This document shows, in pieces, positions 25,590 to 34,285 of a stretch of DNA of 64,000 nt. The position numbers and the translations under genes are program-made. The notes under the pieces were generated by a model that saw only the letters and a list, made by a program, of their open reading frames with translations, was not told the origin of the DNA and did no database searches. Position 1 is the stretch's first letter. Every line of letters begins with the position of its first letter. The stretch comes from Oceanobacillus sojae (GTDB lineage Bacteria > Bacillota > Bacilli > Bacillales > Amphibacillaceae): positions 150,780-214,779 of the forward strand of contig NZ_BJYM01000007.1 in the NCBI RefSeq assembly GCF_007991515.1. Direction: 5' to 3'.

Positions 25590-26900
25590 TTGAAGAAATC
25601 ATTTTTGCTAGCGATAGTAATGGTAGTTGGTTTCATGAGTTCCAGTATTGTACCAGTTCAAGCAGAAACTGCTGATGATCTCGAGGGAGTTCGTGATCAG
25701 CGTTCGGAAGTCAAGACGGAGTTGTCTGATTCTGAGCAACAAATTGCTTCAGTGTTAGAAGAATTGGAGCAGTTAAAGAGTGAAATTGCAAGTACAGAAG
25801 CAGAATTAGAAGAAAAGCAGCAGGCGATTGATGAAACAGATCAACAGATTGATGCTTTATTAGAAGATATTTTTGTATTAGAAGATGAAATGTCAGAGCT
25901 TGAAGACAAGATCGAGGAACGTTTTGAAATATTAAAAGACCGTATGAAATCTGTTCAGCATTCCGGTGGAGACATTAATTACTTAGAGGTGCTCTTTGGT
26001 GCGCAGAGCTTTGAAGATTTTATTTCACGGGCAAATGCAGTCAATAAAATTGCAGATTCAGATGCATCATTAATTGAACAGCAGGAGGAAGATATAGCTT
26101 CCTTAGAGGATAAGCGTTCCGAAGAAGTAGACAAGATGGCTGATTTGAATGATTTAAAAGATGAACAGGCAACTGCAAAAGAGAGTGTTGAACTGGCATT
26201 GGCAGATAGTAATGCACAAAAAGATGAATTAGAAACGAAGCAGGCTGATTTAGAATCACTTGTTGCTGAGCTGGAAATTACTGATTCACAATTGGCATCT
26301 TTAGAAGCTGATATACAAGCAGATATTACTGCTGAAGAGGAAAAAGTAAAGGAAGAAGAAGCAGCTAAGCTTGCAGAAGCTGAAGAAAAAGCAGCGGAAG
26401 AAGAAGTAAAAGTTCATCAGGAAAAAGAAACAAGTGTAGCAGCAAAAACAATTACAAATGATTCAGAAAAAGAAAATGAAGAAGCTCCTGTTGAAAAGGA
26501 AGAACCGAAAGAAGAGCCTTCTGAACCAAAAGAAGAGAAGAGCTCAAATAATGAAGATAAAGTTGGAAAAGAAGAATCAGTAGCAGTTAAAGATGAGCAG
26601 AGCTCTGGAAAATCATTTACAGTGTCATCAACCGCATATACGGCGAACTGCTCTGGATGCAGTGGAATTACTTCAACTGGATTTGATTTAAAACAAAATC
26701 CTGGTGCAAAAGTAATCGCTGTTGATCCAAGTGTTATTCCACTCGGCAGTATTGTAGAAGTGGAAGGTTACGGAGTAGCTGTAGCACGAGATACAGGCGG
26801 AGCAATTAAAGGTAATAAAATTGATGTTTTCTTTCCAGATACATCTCAAGCGCACAGCTGGGGAAGAAAAGATGTTAAAGTAACGATATTAGAAAGATAA
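25590..26900 (+). CDS. Secreted coiled-coil protein with C-terminal 3D domain (wall lytic transglycosylase-like)
   Basis: A 436-residue secreted protein. The reading frame is open from 25479, but the signal peptide begins at TTG 25590, right after AGGGGGAAA. The signal peptide ends near VQAETA (about 25). Residues 30-250 form a CwlO/PcsB-type coiled coil with the conserved VQHSGGDINYLEVLFGAQSF block. An acidic Glu/Lys-rich linker follows to about 345. The C-terminal 3D domain has three key Asp (VDPSVIPLGS, ARDTGGAIKG, KIDVFF), as in YocH/MltA-like enzymes. Likely role: peptidoglycan remodelling under WalRK control. Confidence 0.87.
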   Translation: MKKSFLLAIVMVVGFMSSSIVPVQAETADDLEGVRDQRSEVKTELSDSEQQIASVLEELEQLKSEIASTEAELEEKQQAIDETDQQIDALLEDIFVLEDEMSELEDKIEERFEILKDRMKSVQHSGGDINYLEVLFGAQSFEDFISRANAVNKIADSDASLIEQQEEDIASLEDKRSEEVDKMADLNDLKDEQATAKESVELALADSNAQKDELETKQADLESLVAELEITDSQLASLEADIQADITAEEEKVKEEEAAKLAEAEEKAAEEEVKVHQEKETSVAAKTITNDSEKENEEAPVEKEEPKEEPSEPKEEKSSNNEDKVGKEESVAVKDEQSSGKSFTVSSTAYTANCSGCSGITSTGFDLKQNPGAKVIAVDPSVIPLGSIVEVEGYGVAVARDTGGAIKGNKIDVFFPDTSQAHSWGRKDVKVTILER

Positions 26901-26902
26901 AT

Positions 26903-26941
26903 AAAAGCATGTATCCTGAAAATAAAGGATACATGCTTTTT
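26903..26941 (+). terminator. Terminator of the 3D-domain gene
   Basis: A perfect 15-bp stem (26903-26917 with 26926-26940), an 8-nt loop and a T run. The A-rich left arm may also give termination for the convergent copD gene. Confidence 0.9.
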
Positions 26942-26962
26942 GTCTATTACGCATACTTTTTA

Positions 26963-28063
26963 TCAGCTGATTACAATACTTTGTATAAAAGCAAAGTATC
27001 CCATTATGACAAAGAGAAGCGATGTAAGATAAGAAAGTGCAGGATGTCTCTTCGTTTTAAAAATATAAATGTTGGCTGCAAGACACACAGCTGCTAAGCT
27101 GATAAAGAAGAAAACAGATCCGTCTAATACTAAATTTATTCCTGCGCCATCCATAGATCCATCATAAAACATATTCAATATCGGAGCATATCCGCTGTGC
27201 GCAATAAGATTTTCAATATGAAGCGGCGGTGATTGCTCGTTCATAATACCTGTCAGTAATAAGATAAATAGAATAATAAAGAATTCCACTCGTATCCAGG
27301 GCTGTGCCTGGAAGGCTGTATCAGCTTGTAAACGCCGTTTCATCCATACGCCGTTAAATATGGCATATAGCAATAGCGGGATGATAAATAATTGTTTTAA
27401 AAATAAGCTTTGTCCATAAGAAACTAGAAGAGCGTCGCCATATTGTCTCAAGTCAACAGTGAATTGTGCTAATAGAATACCACTGAGAACGACAATAGCG
27501 AAACAGATCAATGCAAATGGATGATATCCTTTTATAAAACGCAGCCAGTCGATAGATTTTGGCGCAAACCAGCTTACCATGATCAAGGTTCCAACCCAGG
27601 CACTTACCGCAAACATATGGATTGAATGCGTTACTGCTCCCGAAACTCCTTCGAATGACCCTGCATGACTTGCCCAGCCAATTCCAATTGCCGTCAGAGC
27701 TGTGAAAATAATTCCTGTCCATGCCGCTTGTTTACTGTTTGTATCTTTGACAAAAGCAATATAAACGCTGAAAAGAACGCAAATAATAAATAAGAATAAC
27801 CAGGCATTTCCAATGCGAAAGGATAATAAGACAGTTTCAAAGCCTGAGCCTAATGAAGTTCGCTTGGCAATATGGCTGATTAGCTGAATAAGCGGAATAA
27901 ATGCAAATAAGGCAATTCCCCAAATCGCCGCAAGCTGTAGGTTAGAGGATACTTTGATCTTAATAGAAGAAGTGGCAGGAAGCAATCTGACCAGAAAGCT
28001 TCCTGCTAAAAAGGCAAGGCAAAGGTATAAGAATGTTTCTGTGAAAATGGTTAGATAGAACAT
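26963..28063 (-). CDS. CopD family copper-related membrane protein
   Basis: A 366-residue polytopic membrane protein with about nine helices and a CopD domain (about 150-270), including HSIHMFAVSAWVGTL with membrane-embedded His residues. It corresponds to the C-terminal part of B. subtilis YcnJ, which imports copper; here the CopC part is encoded by a separate upstream gene 3 bp away on the same strand. Predicted role: copper acquisition or tolerance with CopC. It converges on the 3D-domain gene. Confidence 0.82.
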   Translation of the reverse strand: MFYLTIFTETFLYLCLAFLAGSFLVRLLPATSSIKIKVSSNLQLAAIWGIALFAFIPLIQLISHIAKRTSLGSGFETVLLSFRIGNAWLFLFIICVLFSVYIAFVKDTNSKQAAWTGIIFTALTAIGIGWASHAGSFEGVSGAVTHSIHMFAVSAWVGTLIMVSWFAPKSIDWLRFIKGYHPFALICFAIVVLSGILLAQFTVDLRQYGDALLVSYGQSLFLKQLFIIPLLLYAIFNGVWMKRRLQADTAFQAQPWIRVEFFIILFILLLTGIMNEQSPPLHIENLIAHSGYAPILNMFYDGSMDGAGINLVLDGSVFFFISLAAVCLAANIYIFKTKRHPALSYLTSLLFVIMGYFAFIQSIVIS

Positions 28064-28066
28064 ACA

Positions 28067-28642
28067 TTATTTCTTCCTTTTTAGTAATACAATAGCTACA
28101 ACAGCGATAATTGCAACAAGCAGAATAGTAATCAGCAGGGTATTTGAATTACTATCCTCTGCTGCTGTATCTTGAACATCACTTTCAGAAGCGGCCTCAT
28201 TTTCATCAGCCTGTTCTTCCGTTGCATCTTCATCTTCCTGTCCTTCTGTATCTTCCTCTGTATTTTCATCAGCTGCTGCTTCCTCAATGTCCACTTCAAA
28301 CGAAAGGGAATCCTCCATCGGATGACCATCCACACCAATAATATCCCAACTAAGGGTATATGCTCCATTTTCTAAAGGCTCTGTAACATCAGCAGATAAT
28401 TCATCATCATTCACAGTAATATTATCAAGTGTAATCTCTGTTCCATCCTCTGCTTGTAATTCCAATACAGCACTTTCTTCAATCACTGTTTCAAAATAAA
28501 GGGTAACACTGTCTAAAGCTTCTGTTACTGTTGAGCCTTCCTCTGGATCAGATGTATCAAGATGTGTATGTGCAAAGGCAGGGCTTGCACTGAATACGAA
28601 TAATAAGGTAACTAGAGCTAAAGCTCCTGTAAGTTTTTTCAT
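28067..28642 (-). CDS. CopC domain protein, membrane-anchored
   Basis: A 191-residue exported protein: signal peptide (ends AFA-HTHL, about residue 24), a CopC beta-sandwich (25-121), an acidic Glu/Asp/Ala linker (122-165) and a C-terminal membrane helix followed by KRKK. Mature CopC proteins bind Cu(II) with the N-terminal His, and HTH plus GVDGHPMED supply that site here. It is the first gene of a two-gene operon with copD. The YcnJ-type protein of B. subtilis is a fusion of the same two parts. AAGGAG precedes the ATG. Confidence 0.85.
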   Translation of the reverse strand: MKKLTGALALVTLLFVFSASPAFAHTHLDTSDPEEGSTVTEALDSVTLYFETVIEESAVLELQAEDGTEITLDNITVNDDELSADVTEPLENGAYTLSWDIIGVDGHPMEDSLSFEVDIEEAAADENTEEDTEGQEDEDATEEQADENEAASESDVQDTAAEDSNSNTLLITILLVAIIAVVAIVLLKRKK

Positions 28643-28767
28643 AATGTTTTTCTCCTTTTTATTGAATTAAATATAATTTCTTCAAACCTAAGCTTACAAA
28701 AGAATAAGACGAGTAACAAGTCTAATCAAAGTAAAATAATCACATTTTTATAAACTATGAACAATTG

Positions 28768-28797
28768 ATGACAATGCTTTTTCTGATAAACTATAGT
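28768..28797 (+). promoter_or_regulatory. Probable promoter of the M42 peptidase gene
   Basis: ATGACA (28768-28773), 18-bp spacer, TATAGT (28792-28797), about 40 bp before the start codon. Confidence 0.5.
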
Positions 28798-28837
28798 AGA
28801 CTAATGAATATAACTTAATTTTACAAGGGGGATAATA

Positions 28838-29893
28838 ATGAGTAGTTTTCCCAATATAGAAGAAACAATGATATTAATTAAAGAGTTGGTATCGATACCA
28901 AGTCCGTCCGGCTACACAAAGGATGCGATTCAATTTATTGAACAGCGGTTGGAGAAGAGCAATGTAGAGATGAAAAGAAATCGTAAAGGCGGTCTGATTG
29001 CGACGTTACGAGGGAAAAATACGTCTAAGCACCGCTTCTTGACAGCTCATATAGACACATTAGGGGCAATCGTCAAAGAAATAAAAACAGATGGCCGTTT
29101 GAAAATACAAGTTATCGGCGGCTTTCCACTTAACTTTGTAGAAGGGGAATACTGTACTATTCACACAGTAAGCGGGAAAAAATATACAGGTACGATTTTA
29201 ATGCATCAAACTGCTGTTCATGTATATCGGAAAGCCGGTGAGCTGAAAAGAGATACAGAAAATATGGAAGTGCGGATTGATGAAGTGGTAAAGAGTGAGG
29301 AAGATACTCGTAAATTGGGCATTGAAATTGGTGATTTCATCTCCTTTGACCCGCGGGTGGAAAAAACGGAATCTGGCTTTATCAAATCCCGTCATTTGGA
29401 TGATAAAGCAAGTGCTGCTATCCTGATCAAAGTGATTGAAAAGCTTGCGGCAGATCAAAAGGAACTGCCATATACAACGCATTTCCTTTTTTCCAATAAT
29501 GAAGAAATCGGCTATGGCGGCAATTCTAATATTTCGCCGGAAACAGTAGAATATTTAGCAGTTGATATGGGAGCTATTGGGGATGGCCAAAGAACGGATG
29601 AATACACGGTATCCATTTGTGTGAAGGATGCTTCAGGTCCATACCATTACGGTCTCCGCAATCATCTCACTGAAATTGCGAAAGCCAACGAGATTGAGTA
29701 TAAATTAGATATTTATCCTTATTACCAATCTGATGCCTCAGCAGCCATTCATGCCGGCCATGATGTCATTCATGGACTTATTGGTCCGGGGATTGATGCA
29801 TCACATGCATTTGAACGTACACATGAATTGTCTCTCAAGCACACAGAGAATTTAGTTTATCATTATGTTCAGTCAGAAATGGTAGAGGGATAA
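28838..29893 (+). CDS. M42 family metallopeptidase (aminopeptidase)
   Basis: A 351-residue cytosolic di-metal aminopeptidase of the M42 (glutamyl aminopeptidase/TET/YtoP) family. Metal ligands and catalytic residues appear in the right order: TAHIDTLG (His, Asp), RHLDDKASAA (bridging Asp), SNNEEIGYGG (catalytic Glu and ligand Glu), VDMGAIGDG (Asp) and DASHAFERTH (His). It removes N-terminal residues from peptides. Monocistronic, with its own promoter and terminator. Confidence 0.92.
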   Translation: MSSFPNIEETMILIKELVSIPSPSGYTKDAIQFIEQRLEKSNVEMKRNRKGGLIATLRGKNTSKHRFLTAHIDTLGAIVKEIKTDGRLKIQVIGGFPLNFVEGEYCTIHTVSGKKYTGTILMHQTAVHVYRKAGELKRDTENMEVRIDEVVKSEEDTRKLGIEIGDFISFDPRVEKTESGFIKSRHLDDKASAAILIKVIEKLAADQKELPYTTHFLFSNNEEIGYGGNSNISPETVEYLAVDMGAIGDGQRTDEYTVSICVKDASGPYHYGLRNHLTEIAKANEIEYKLDIYPYYQSDASAAIHAGHDVIHGLIGPGIDASHAFERTHELSLKHTENLVYHYVQSEMVEG

Positions 29894-29904
29894 TAGAACG
29901 AAAC

Positions 29905-29940
29905 AATAAGATCGGGGTACTCAACCTGGTCTTATTTTTT
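29905..29940 (+). terminator. Terminator of the M42 peptidase gene
   Basis: AATAAGA pairs with TCTTATT, extended inward by five pairs including wobbles, and ends in six T. Confidence 0.75.
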
Positions 29941-30082
29941 GTGCATAAAACCTCAACTGACGTTTATTAACTAACTTATTTCTCTAGAATAGTGCTGTTT
30001 AATAATAAAAATTTCAATAGATGAAACTCTTTGTACATAAGGGTTTCTTTACAAAAATAGATGATTAATTACAAAAAGCAAG

Positions 30083-30132
30083 TTGACTTTTTAAAGTTTA
30101 TGTTATATGGTTAGTTACATAAGTAATTAACC
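30083..30132 (+). promoter_or_regulatory. Promoter and GntR operator of the gntR-ABC operon
   Basis: A -35 TTGACT (30083-30088) with a weak -10 around 30106 (TATGGT) is overlapped by the inverted repeat GGTTAGTTAC-ATAA-GTAATTAACC (30109-30132; 9 of 10 positions symmetric). It lies 18 bp upstream of the regulator gene and is a good autoregulatory operator candidate. Confidence 0.65.
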
Positions 30133-30150
30133 AATTAAGGGATGAGGCTA

Positions 30151-30528
30151 ATGAAAAAAGAATTGGATGAAAACAAACCGATTTTTCTGCAGATAAAAGA
30201 ACAAATTGAAGATTCTATTATTGACGGTTCATTGAACAGTGGAGAACGTGCACCTTCCACAAATGAGTTTGCTAAATTTTATCAGATTAATCCGGCAACT
30301 GCTGGAAAAGGAATCAATGAGCTTGTCTCAGAGGGTATTTTGATAAAGAAACGGGGTGTTGGCATGTTTGTGACAGATGAAGCAAAAGGGATTGTCATTG
30401 AAAAAAGAAAACAGACTTTTTATGAAAATTATTTACTTCCAATGAAAAAGGAAGCACAGAAGCTGGAGATGGATAGGCAAGAATTGATCAATATGCTTAA
30501 CCGGGAGGATGAAGCAAATGGAAATTAA
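30151..30528 (+). CDS. GntR family regulator, YtrA subfamily
   Basis: A 125-residue short GntR regulator. The winged helix domain (about 8-75) has FLQIKEQIEDSIIDGSL and NPATAGKGINELVSEG, and the C-terminus is a short helical dimerisation tail rather than an effector domain, which defines the YtrA subfamily. The ATG at 30151 is preferred over 30142 because GATGAGG then acts as ribosome site. It is the first gene of an operon with an ABC ATPase and a permease, and overlaps the ATPase gene by 11 bp. YtrA regulators repress such ABC operons and respond to wall stress. Confidence 0.88.
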   Translation: MKKELDENKPIFLQIKEQIEDSIIDGSLNSGERAPSTNEFAKFYQINPATAGKGINELVSEGILIKKRGVGMFVTDEAKGIVIEKRKQTFYENYLLPMKKEAQKLEMDRQELINMLNREDEANGN

Positions 30529-31375
30529 AGTAGATCAGTTAAGTAAAAACTATGGAGAAAATAATGCTTTGGATCAGGTTTCTCTTACTTTAGAGGGGAA
30601 TAAAATTTATGGTTTGTTAGGGAGAAATGGAGCGGGTAAGACGACATTTATGGATATTCTAAGCGGACAGATTTTAGCATCTGCAGGCAGTATTTCTATC
30701 GATGGAGAGAACCCTTTTGATAATCAACGTTTAACAGAATCCATTTGTTTGATTAAAGAAGCGAATAATTTCAGTCCAGAGCTAAAGATAAAACAAGTAT
30801 TGAAAATCTATTCTTACTTTTATCCAAATTGGAATCAAGAAATGGCAGAAGAATTATTAGAGATTTTTAATTTAAAGCAATCAGCCAAAATAAAGACATT
30901 ATCCAAAGGAATGGAGTCTGCATTAGGTATTACAGCAGGATTAGCGAGCAGAGCGCCAATTACTGTATTTGATGAACCTTATATCGGCATGGATGCTCCA
31001 TCTCGTAAAAAGTTCTATGAAATATTATTGGAGGACTATCAGGAAAATCCGCGGACGATTATCTTTTCGACACATTTAATTGATGAGGTCAGCTTAATGT
31101 TTGAGGAAGTCATTATCTTAAGGGAAGGCTCCGTTATTTTACAGGAAAGCGCAGAAGACCTACGGGCGAAAACAATCGCAATTTCTGGACCAAAGGATCA
31201 GGTAGATGCCTTTTTAGCAGATAAAGAAATTATTCAGCGTAATGACTTAGCCGGCAGCTCTATGGCTTATGCTTTTGGCAGCAGGAAAGAGGCGTTAGAT
31301 GCAGGTCTGGAAGTAGAAGGCGTACCAGTTCAAGAGTTAATGATTCATTTGACGGAGAAAAAGAAAGGAGCATAA
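30518..31375 (+). CDS. ABC transporter ATP-binding protein
   Basis: A 285-residue ATPase: Walker A GRNGAGKTT (near 36-44), signature LSKGMESALGI (a degenerate LSxG form common in YtrB/EcsA-like exporters), Walker B ITVFDEPYIGMD, and H-loop STHLIDE. A C-terminal extension of about 70 residues follows. It energises the permease encoded 3 bp downstream. The ATG at 30518 is chosen since GGGAGG abuts the earlier in-frame ATG. The exported substrate is unknown; YtrBC-like systems are linked to cell-wall antibiotic response. Confidence 0.87.
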   Translation: MEIKVDQLSKNYGENNALDQVSLTLEGNKIYGLLGRNGAGKTTFMDILSGQILASAGSISIDGENPFDNQRLTESICLIKEANNFSPELKIKQVLKIYSYFYPNWNQEMAEELLEIFNLKQSAKIKTLSKGMESALGITAGLASRAPITVFDEPYIGMDAPSRKKFYEILLEDYQENPRTIIFSTHLIDEVSLMFEEVIILREGSVILQESAEDLRAKTIAISGPKDQVDAFLADKEIIQRNDLAGSSMAYAFGSRKEALDAGLEVEGVPVQELMIHLTEKKKGA

Positions 31376-31378
31376 TCC

Positions 31379-32083
31379 ATGAACAATCAAATAAAAGGTA
31401 TGTTTTACGCTTATTCAACGGAAGTAATTCGTACAGCCAAAATCTTTTTTGCTATTTTTATAGGGTGTATTATCGCATCAGCTATTATCTGTTATTTATT
31501 ACTTGGAGCTGTCGACGATTTTAAAATGTATTTCGCTATCCCGTTCGGAACTTACTTTAATGTAGGTGTTGTTGGGGTTCTGTTAGTAAAAGGCAGCGTT
31601 CCATTCGGATTAAAGATGGGGGCGACCCGTAAGAATATGTATCTTATGCATTTATATTTTATGGCAGTTTACTCTTTTATTATGGCATTTTTAGGAAGCA
31701 CCCTTCAACAGATAACAGAGTGGATATTTAACATTGTCGGGGTTACAAACTATATTTATGTTCATCCAGCGATGCTTTTAACAGATAACTGGGTGATGAG
31801 GATCGTAGTAGATACATTTGTGATGTTTTTTATTATGGCACTATTATATTTAATTGGATTAATTTTTTATCGTACCGGTCTGGCAGGGGCAGGAAGCTTA
31901 TTAGGAGTCCTGCTGGTTGTTATACTATATGGTGTTTTTGAGGGCTGGATGATTCAAGCGGCTGTTGATCTATTCTCCAATGTAACGCTTATGACCTTTG
32001 TAATGCTATTTTTAATCGGTATTGTGCTTTATCTGATAGGTTTCCCATTTATAAGGAAAATCACTATAGTGAATAGGCGTTAA
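31379..32083 (+). CDS. ABC transporter permease
   Basis: A 234-residue membrane protein with six predicted helices (about 20-42, 55-72, 90-112, 138-160, 170-190, 200-225) and no soluble domain, fitting a permease partner of the preceding ATPase. There is no recognisable substrate-binding gene, which suggests export or a sensor/detoxification function. It is followed directly by a strong terminator that ends the operon. Confidence 0.8.
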   Translation: MNNQIKGMFYAYSTEVIRTAKIFFAIFIGCIIASAIICYLLLGAVDDFKMYFAIPFGTYFNVGVVGVLLVKGSVPFGLKMGATRKNMYLMHLYFMAVYSFIMAFLGSTLQQITEWIFNIVGVTNYIYVHPAMLLTDNWVMRIVVDTFVMFFIMALLYLIGLIFYRTGLAGAGSLLGVLLVVILYGVFEGWMIQAAVDLFSNVTLMTFVMLFLIGIVLYLIGFPFIRKITIVNRR

Positions 32084-32090
32084 GGAAGCT

Positions 32091-32138
32091 GGAGCTGTCA
32101 TCAAATGCACATTAAACATTTGATGACAGCTCCTTTTT
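32091..32138 (+). terminator. Terminator of the gntR-ABC operon
   Basis: A perfect 17-bp stem (32091-32107 with 32117-32133), 9-nt loop, five T. Confidence 0.93.
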
Positions 32139-32174
32139 AAAAGTTTTATATTATACTGTTAAAGAGAAAAATAT

Positions 32175-32333
32175 TTATTGTTTTAAATTAGGGTTCTCAG
32201 ATTTTGCTTCATTAACCCTAGGTCTCCGGAAGCCGCCGGCAATATCTGCCTGCTTAAATTCTTTAGAGTAATGGACCTCTTGAGCATCAGCAACGTCCCT
32301 CTTTTTTGCTGGCTGATATTGTGTATTTCTCAT
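32175..32333 (-). CDS. Small basic protein, 52 residues (possibly YfhE-like)
   Basis: A short frame from ATG 32333 to TAA 32175, with a GGAAGGGATG ribosome site about 6 nt upstream. The protein is hydrophilic, with a central AQEVHYSKEFKQADIAGGF stretch that recalls the small bacillus YfhE family (QEV.YS.EFK.AD.A). The family assignment is from memory of the pattern and is tentative. It is convergent with the gntR-ABC operon and divergent from the YqeB-like gene. No transmembrane segment. Confidence 0.6.
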   Translation of the reverse strand: MRNTQYQPAKKRDVADAQEVHYSKEFKQADIAGGFRRPRVNEAKSENPNLKQ

Positions 32334-32504
32334 GAGTAATCATCCCTTCCAATAATGTTTTTCTACTAAATATTTTCCCTGTTTAAACGAATTAAAACAT
32401 AAAACATAACCATTATCCGGTTGAAATTTTATCAGCTTTTTATTATCTTCCCAAATACCGTTTGTTTCACCTTTACTGGAATAAATTAATTGATTGTGTT
32501 AAAA

Positions 32505-32535
32505 TTTGATTAAACAATCAAAAATTACTTATAAT
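32505..32535 (+). promoter_or_regulatory. Promoter with palindromic operator, probably for the TetR regulator
   Basis: The 18-bp perfect palindrome TTTGATTAAACAATCAAA (32505-32522) contains the -35 TTGATT. The -10 TATAAT (32530-32535) is 18 bp away. The TetR gene is second in the operon, so autorepression is likely. Confidence 0.65.
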
Positions 32536-32560
32536 AAATACGCAGAGGAGATTCTAAAAT

Positions 32561-33238
32561 ATGCAAAATGAAACCGTACTTGGTTTATCAAAGCTTGATA
32601 AAGCAATCATTATTATTGGTGGTCCGCTTCTAGGAGCAATTATTGGCTGGTTTATTCAAATTATCTCAAGCTGGCTGATTAAGATTCCTTTTGTTCCTTT
32701 TGGTCTGTTCTTTGAATGGATTGTATCCTGGAATAGTTTCTGGGTATCTATTATTGGGGTAATTGCCGGTTTGATTGCGGGAATTCTTTTTGCGCTGTAT
32801 GCCTTTAGTGAATCATTAAAAATGACGATTACGGATCAAGAAGTTACAATGAAAAGGTATGATAAAGAAGTACAATTGCAAAAAAGTGAAATTTCGGCAA
32901 TTTATATGGATAGAAAAGATATTGTCGTTTTAGGTCAAAAAGGTGAAGAACTGTATCGTGCACAAACGGATGTAAAGCTGCTGAAAATAGAAGCTGCTTT
33001 GCTTGAACACCGGTTTCCTTGGAAGACTCAGGATCCTTATCAATCTGATTATCAGCGCTGGGTACCGGAGCATCCTGATTTTCCGGCTTCTGTAAACAGT
33101 TTGCTTGCAGCAAGAGAAAAGGCGCTGAAGGAAGACGATGAAAAAGAAGCAGCTATATTGCGGAACGATTTAGCAGATAAAGGAGCAGCTATTCGCGATG
33201 AGGACAAACGGCAGTATGTCCGGATGATAAGAGGGTGA
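32561..33238 (+). CDS. Membrane protein, YqeB-like
   Basis: A 225-residue protein with two N-terminal membrane helices (about 15-38 and 58-82), a beta-rich PH-like cytoplasmic domain (about 85-145) and a charged helical tail. It resembles B. subtilis YqeB, a protein without known function; the resemblance is judged by architecture and a few conserved stretches (RFPWKTQDPYQSDYQRWVP). It is co-transcribed with the TetR gene 6 bp downstream, which may respond to a signal related to this protein. Confidence 0.65.
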   Translation: MQNETVLGLSKLDKAIIIIGGPLLGAIIGWFIQIISSWLIKIPFVPFGLFFEWIVSWNSFWVSIIGVIAGLIAGILFALYAFSESLKMTITDQEVTMKRYDKEVQLQKSEISAIYMDRKDIVVLGQKGEELYRAQTDVKLLKIEAALLEHRFPWKTQDPYQSDYQRWVPEHPDFPASVNSLLAAREKALKEDDEKEAAILRNDLADKGAAIRDEDKRQYVRMIRG

Positions 33239-33244
33239 TATAAA

Positions 33245-33841
33245 ATGGCGAAAGAAAAAACATTTATCTCGGAAGCAAGGAGAGAACAGATTTTAAAAGC
33301 AACTATTGATGTGTTGAATGATATTGGCTATGTAAAATTGAGTCTTGCTAAAATAGCAAAACACGCAAAAATTAGCACGGGATTAATTTCTTATCATTTT
33401 GCAGATAAAGAAGAGCTGATTCAGCATACATTAAGCTACTTAATCGGTGCACAGCTTGAATTTATTGAGGACCGTGTAAAGAGAGAGGCAGATATTTATC
33501 AACAGCTGCTGGCTTATATAAAAGCAACACTCACCTATCAATATGAACATGTTGAAAATAATGTTGCACTGATTGAAATCATTTTTAATGCCCGGACAGA
33601 GGATAATATTCCCTACTATAAATTAAACGAAGAAGAAGAGGATCCGCTTTACCTGCGTTTAGAAAATATTTTGGCAGAGGGGCAGCGGAAAAAAATATTC
33701 TCTTCTGATTTTCAGCCAAAAGCAACAGCTATACTTATCAATGGTGCTGCGAGTGAGAGCATGCTCCTGCAAAGTGAAAGTTTTGATTTAGAAAATTATC
33801 AGCAGGAGTTAATTAAAATGGTTACGAAAATAGTTAAATAA
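33245..33841 (+). CDS. TetR family transcriptional regulator
   Basis: A 198-residue TetR-type repressor with the N-terminal helix-turn-helix (about 12-58: LAKIAKHAKISTGLISYHF) and an all-helical ligand domain. It is encoded in one operon with the YqeB-like membrane protein. The palindrome over the operon promoter is its likely operator. Ligand unknown. Confidence 0.88.
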   Translation: MAKEKTFISEARREQILKATIDVLNDIGYVKLSLAKIAKHAKISTGLISYHFADKEELIQHTLSYLIGAQLEFIEDRVKREADIYQQLLAYIKATLTYQYEHVENNVALIEIIFNARTEDNIPYYKLNEEEEDPLYLRLENILAEGQRKKIFSSDFQPKATAILINGAASESMLLQSESFDLENYQQELIKMVTKIVK

Positions 33842-33927
33842 ATGTTGTGTGATAAAGGGAAATTCCTCAAATGATATGTAATCTTTTTTATATTATCATT
33901 TTAAAATAAGGCCCGTCATCAAAATTG

Positions 33928-33979
33928 AAAGAACCTATGTCTGCTGAAGTGGAATAATTAACAAAGATAGGTTCTTTTA
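33928..33979. terminator. Bidirectional terminator-like inverted repeat
   Basis: AAAGAACCTAT (33928-33938) pairs perfectly with ATAGGTTCTTT (33967-33977) across a 28-nt loop. It lies between the tetR gene and the convergent decayed Rpn-like gene. Confidence 0.55.
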
Positions 33980-33991
33980 CAGTTATTTTAA

Positions 33992-34285
33992 TTAATTTTC
34001 GAGTGATTTTCGAAGTTCAGTCACTTCCTTAACCCCGAGACTTGTTAATTCAGATATCTCTTTATCCGAATACTTTCTTCCTTTTCTTGAATTGATAACA
34101 AACTGAAAAAGCTCAACGTACTAGTTATCTGCCTCTTTAGCAAAATCAATTTCTGGGTACAGGTCCGGTGTGAAAAATTGTATGAATTCTTGAAATAGTT
34201 CTTCGATTAAGTTTTTCCACAGCCTATCATAATCTGTGTTGCTCGTATGGTAACTGTTTATATTTTCTTTTACTGTTGTTAGCAT
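33992..34285 (-). pseudogene. Internally deleted Rpn/YhgA-like (PD-(D/E)XK) gene remnant
   Basis: From ATG 34285 (GGGGATG site upstream; the frame stays open to 34330) the frame reads a typical N-terminus of the family (DYDRLWKNLIEELFQEFIQF, then PDLYPEIDF) and stops at TAG 34121-34123. The same frame continues past the stop with YVELFQFVINSRKGRKYSDK and ends at TAA 33992 with a typical family C-terminus. Normal members are about 300 residues, so some 200 central residues, including the nuclease core, are gone. A dead relic of a mobile-type gene; a second copy is at 37827. Confidence 0.65.
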
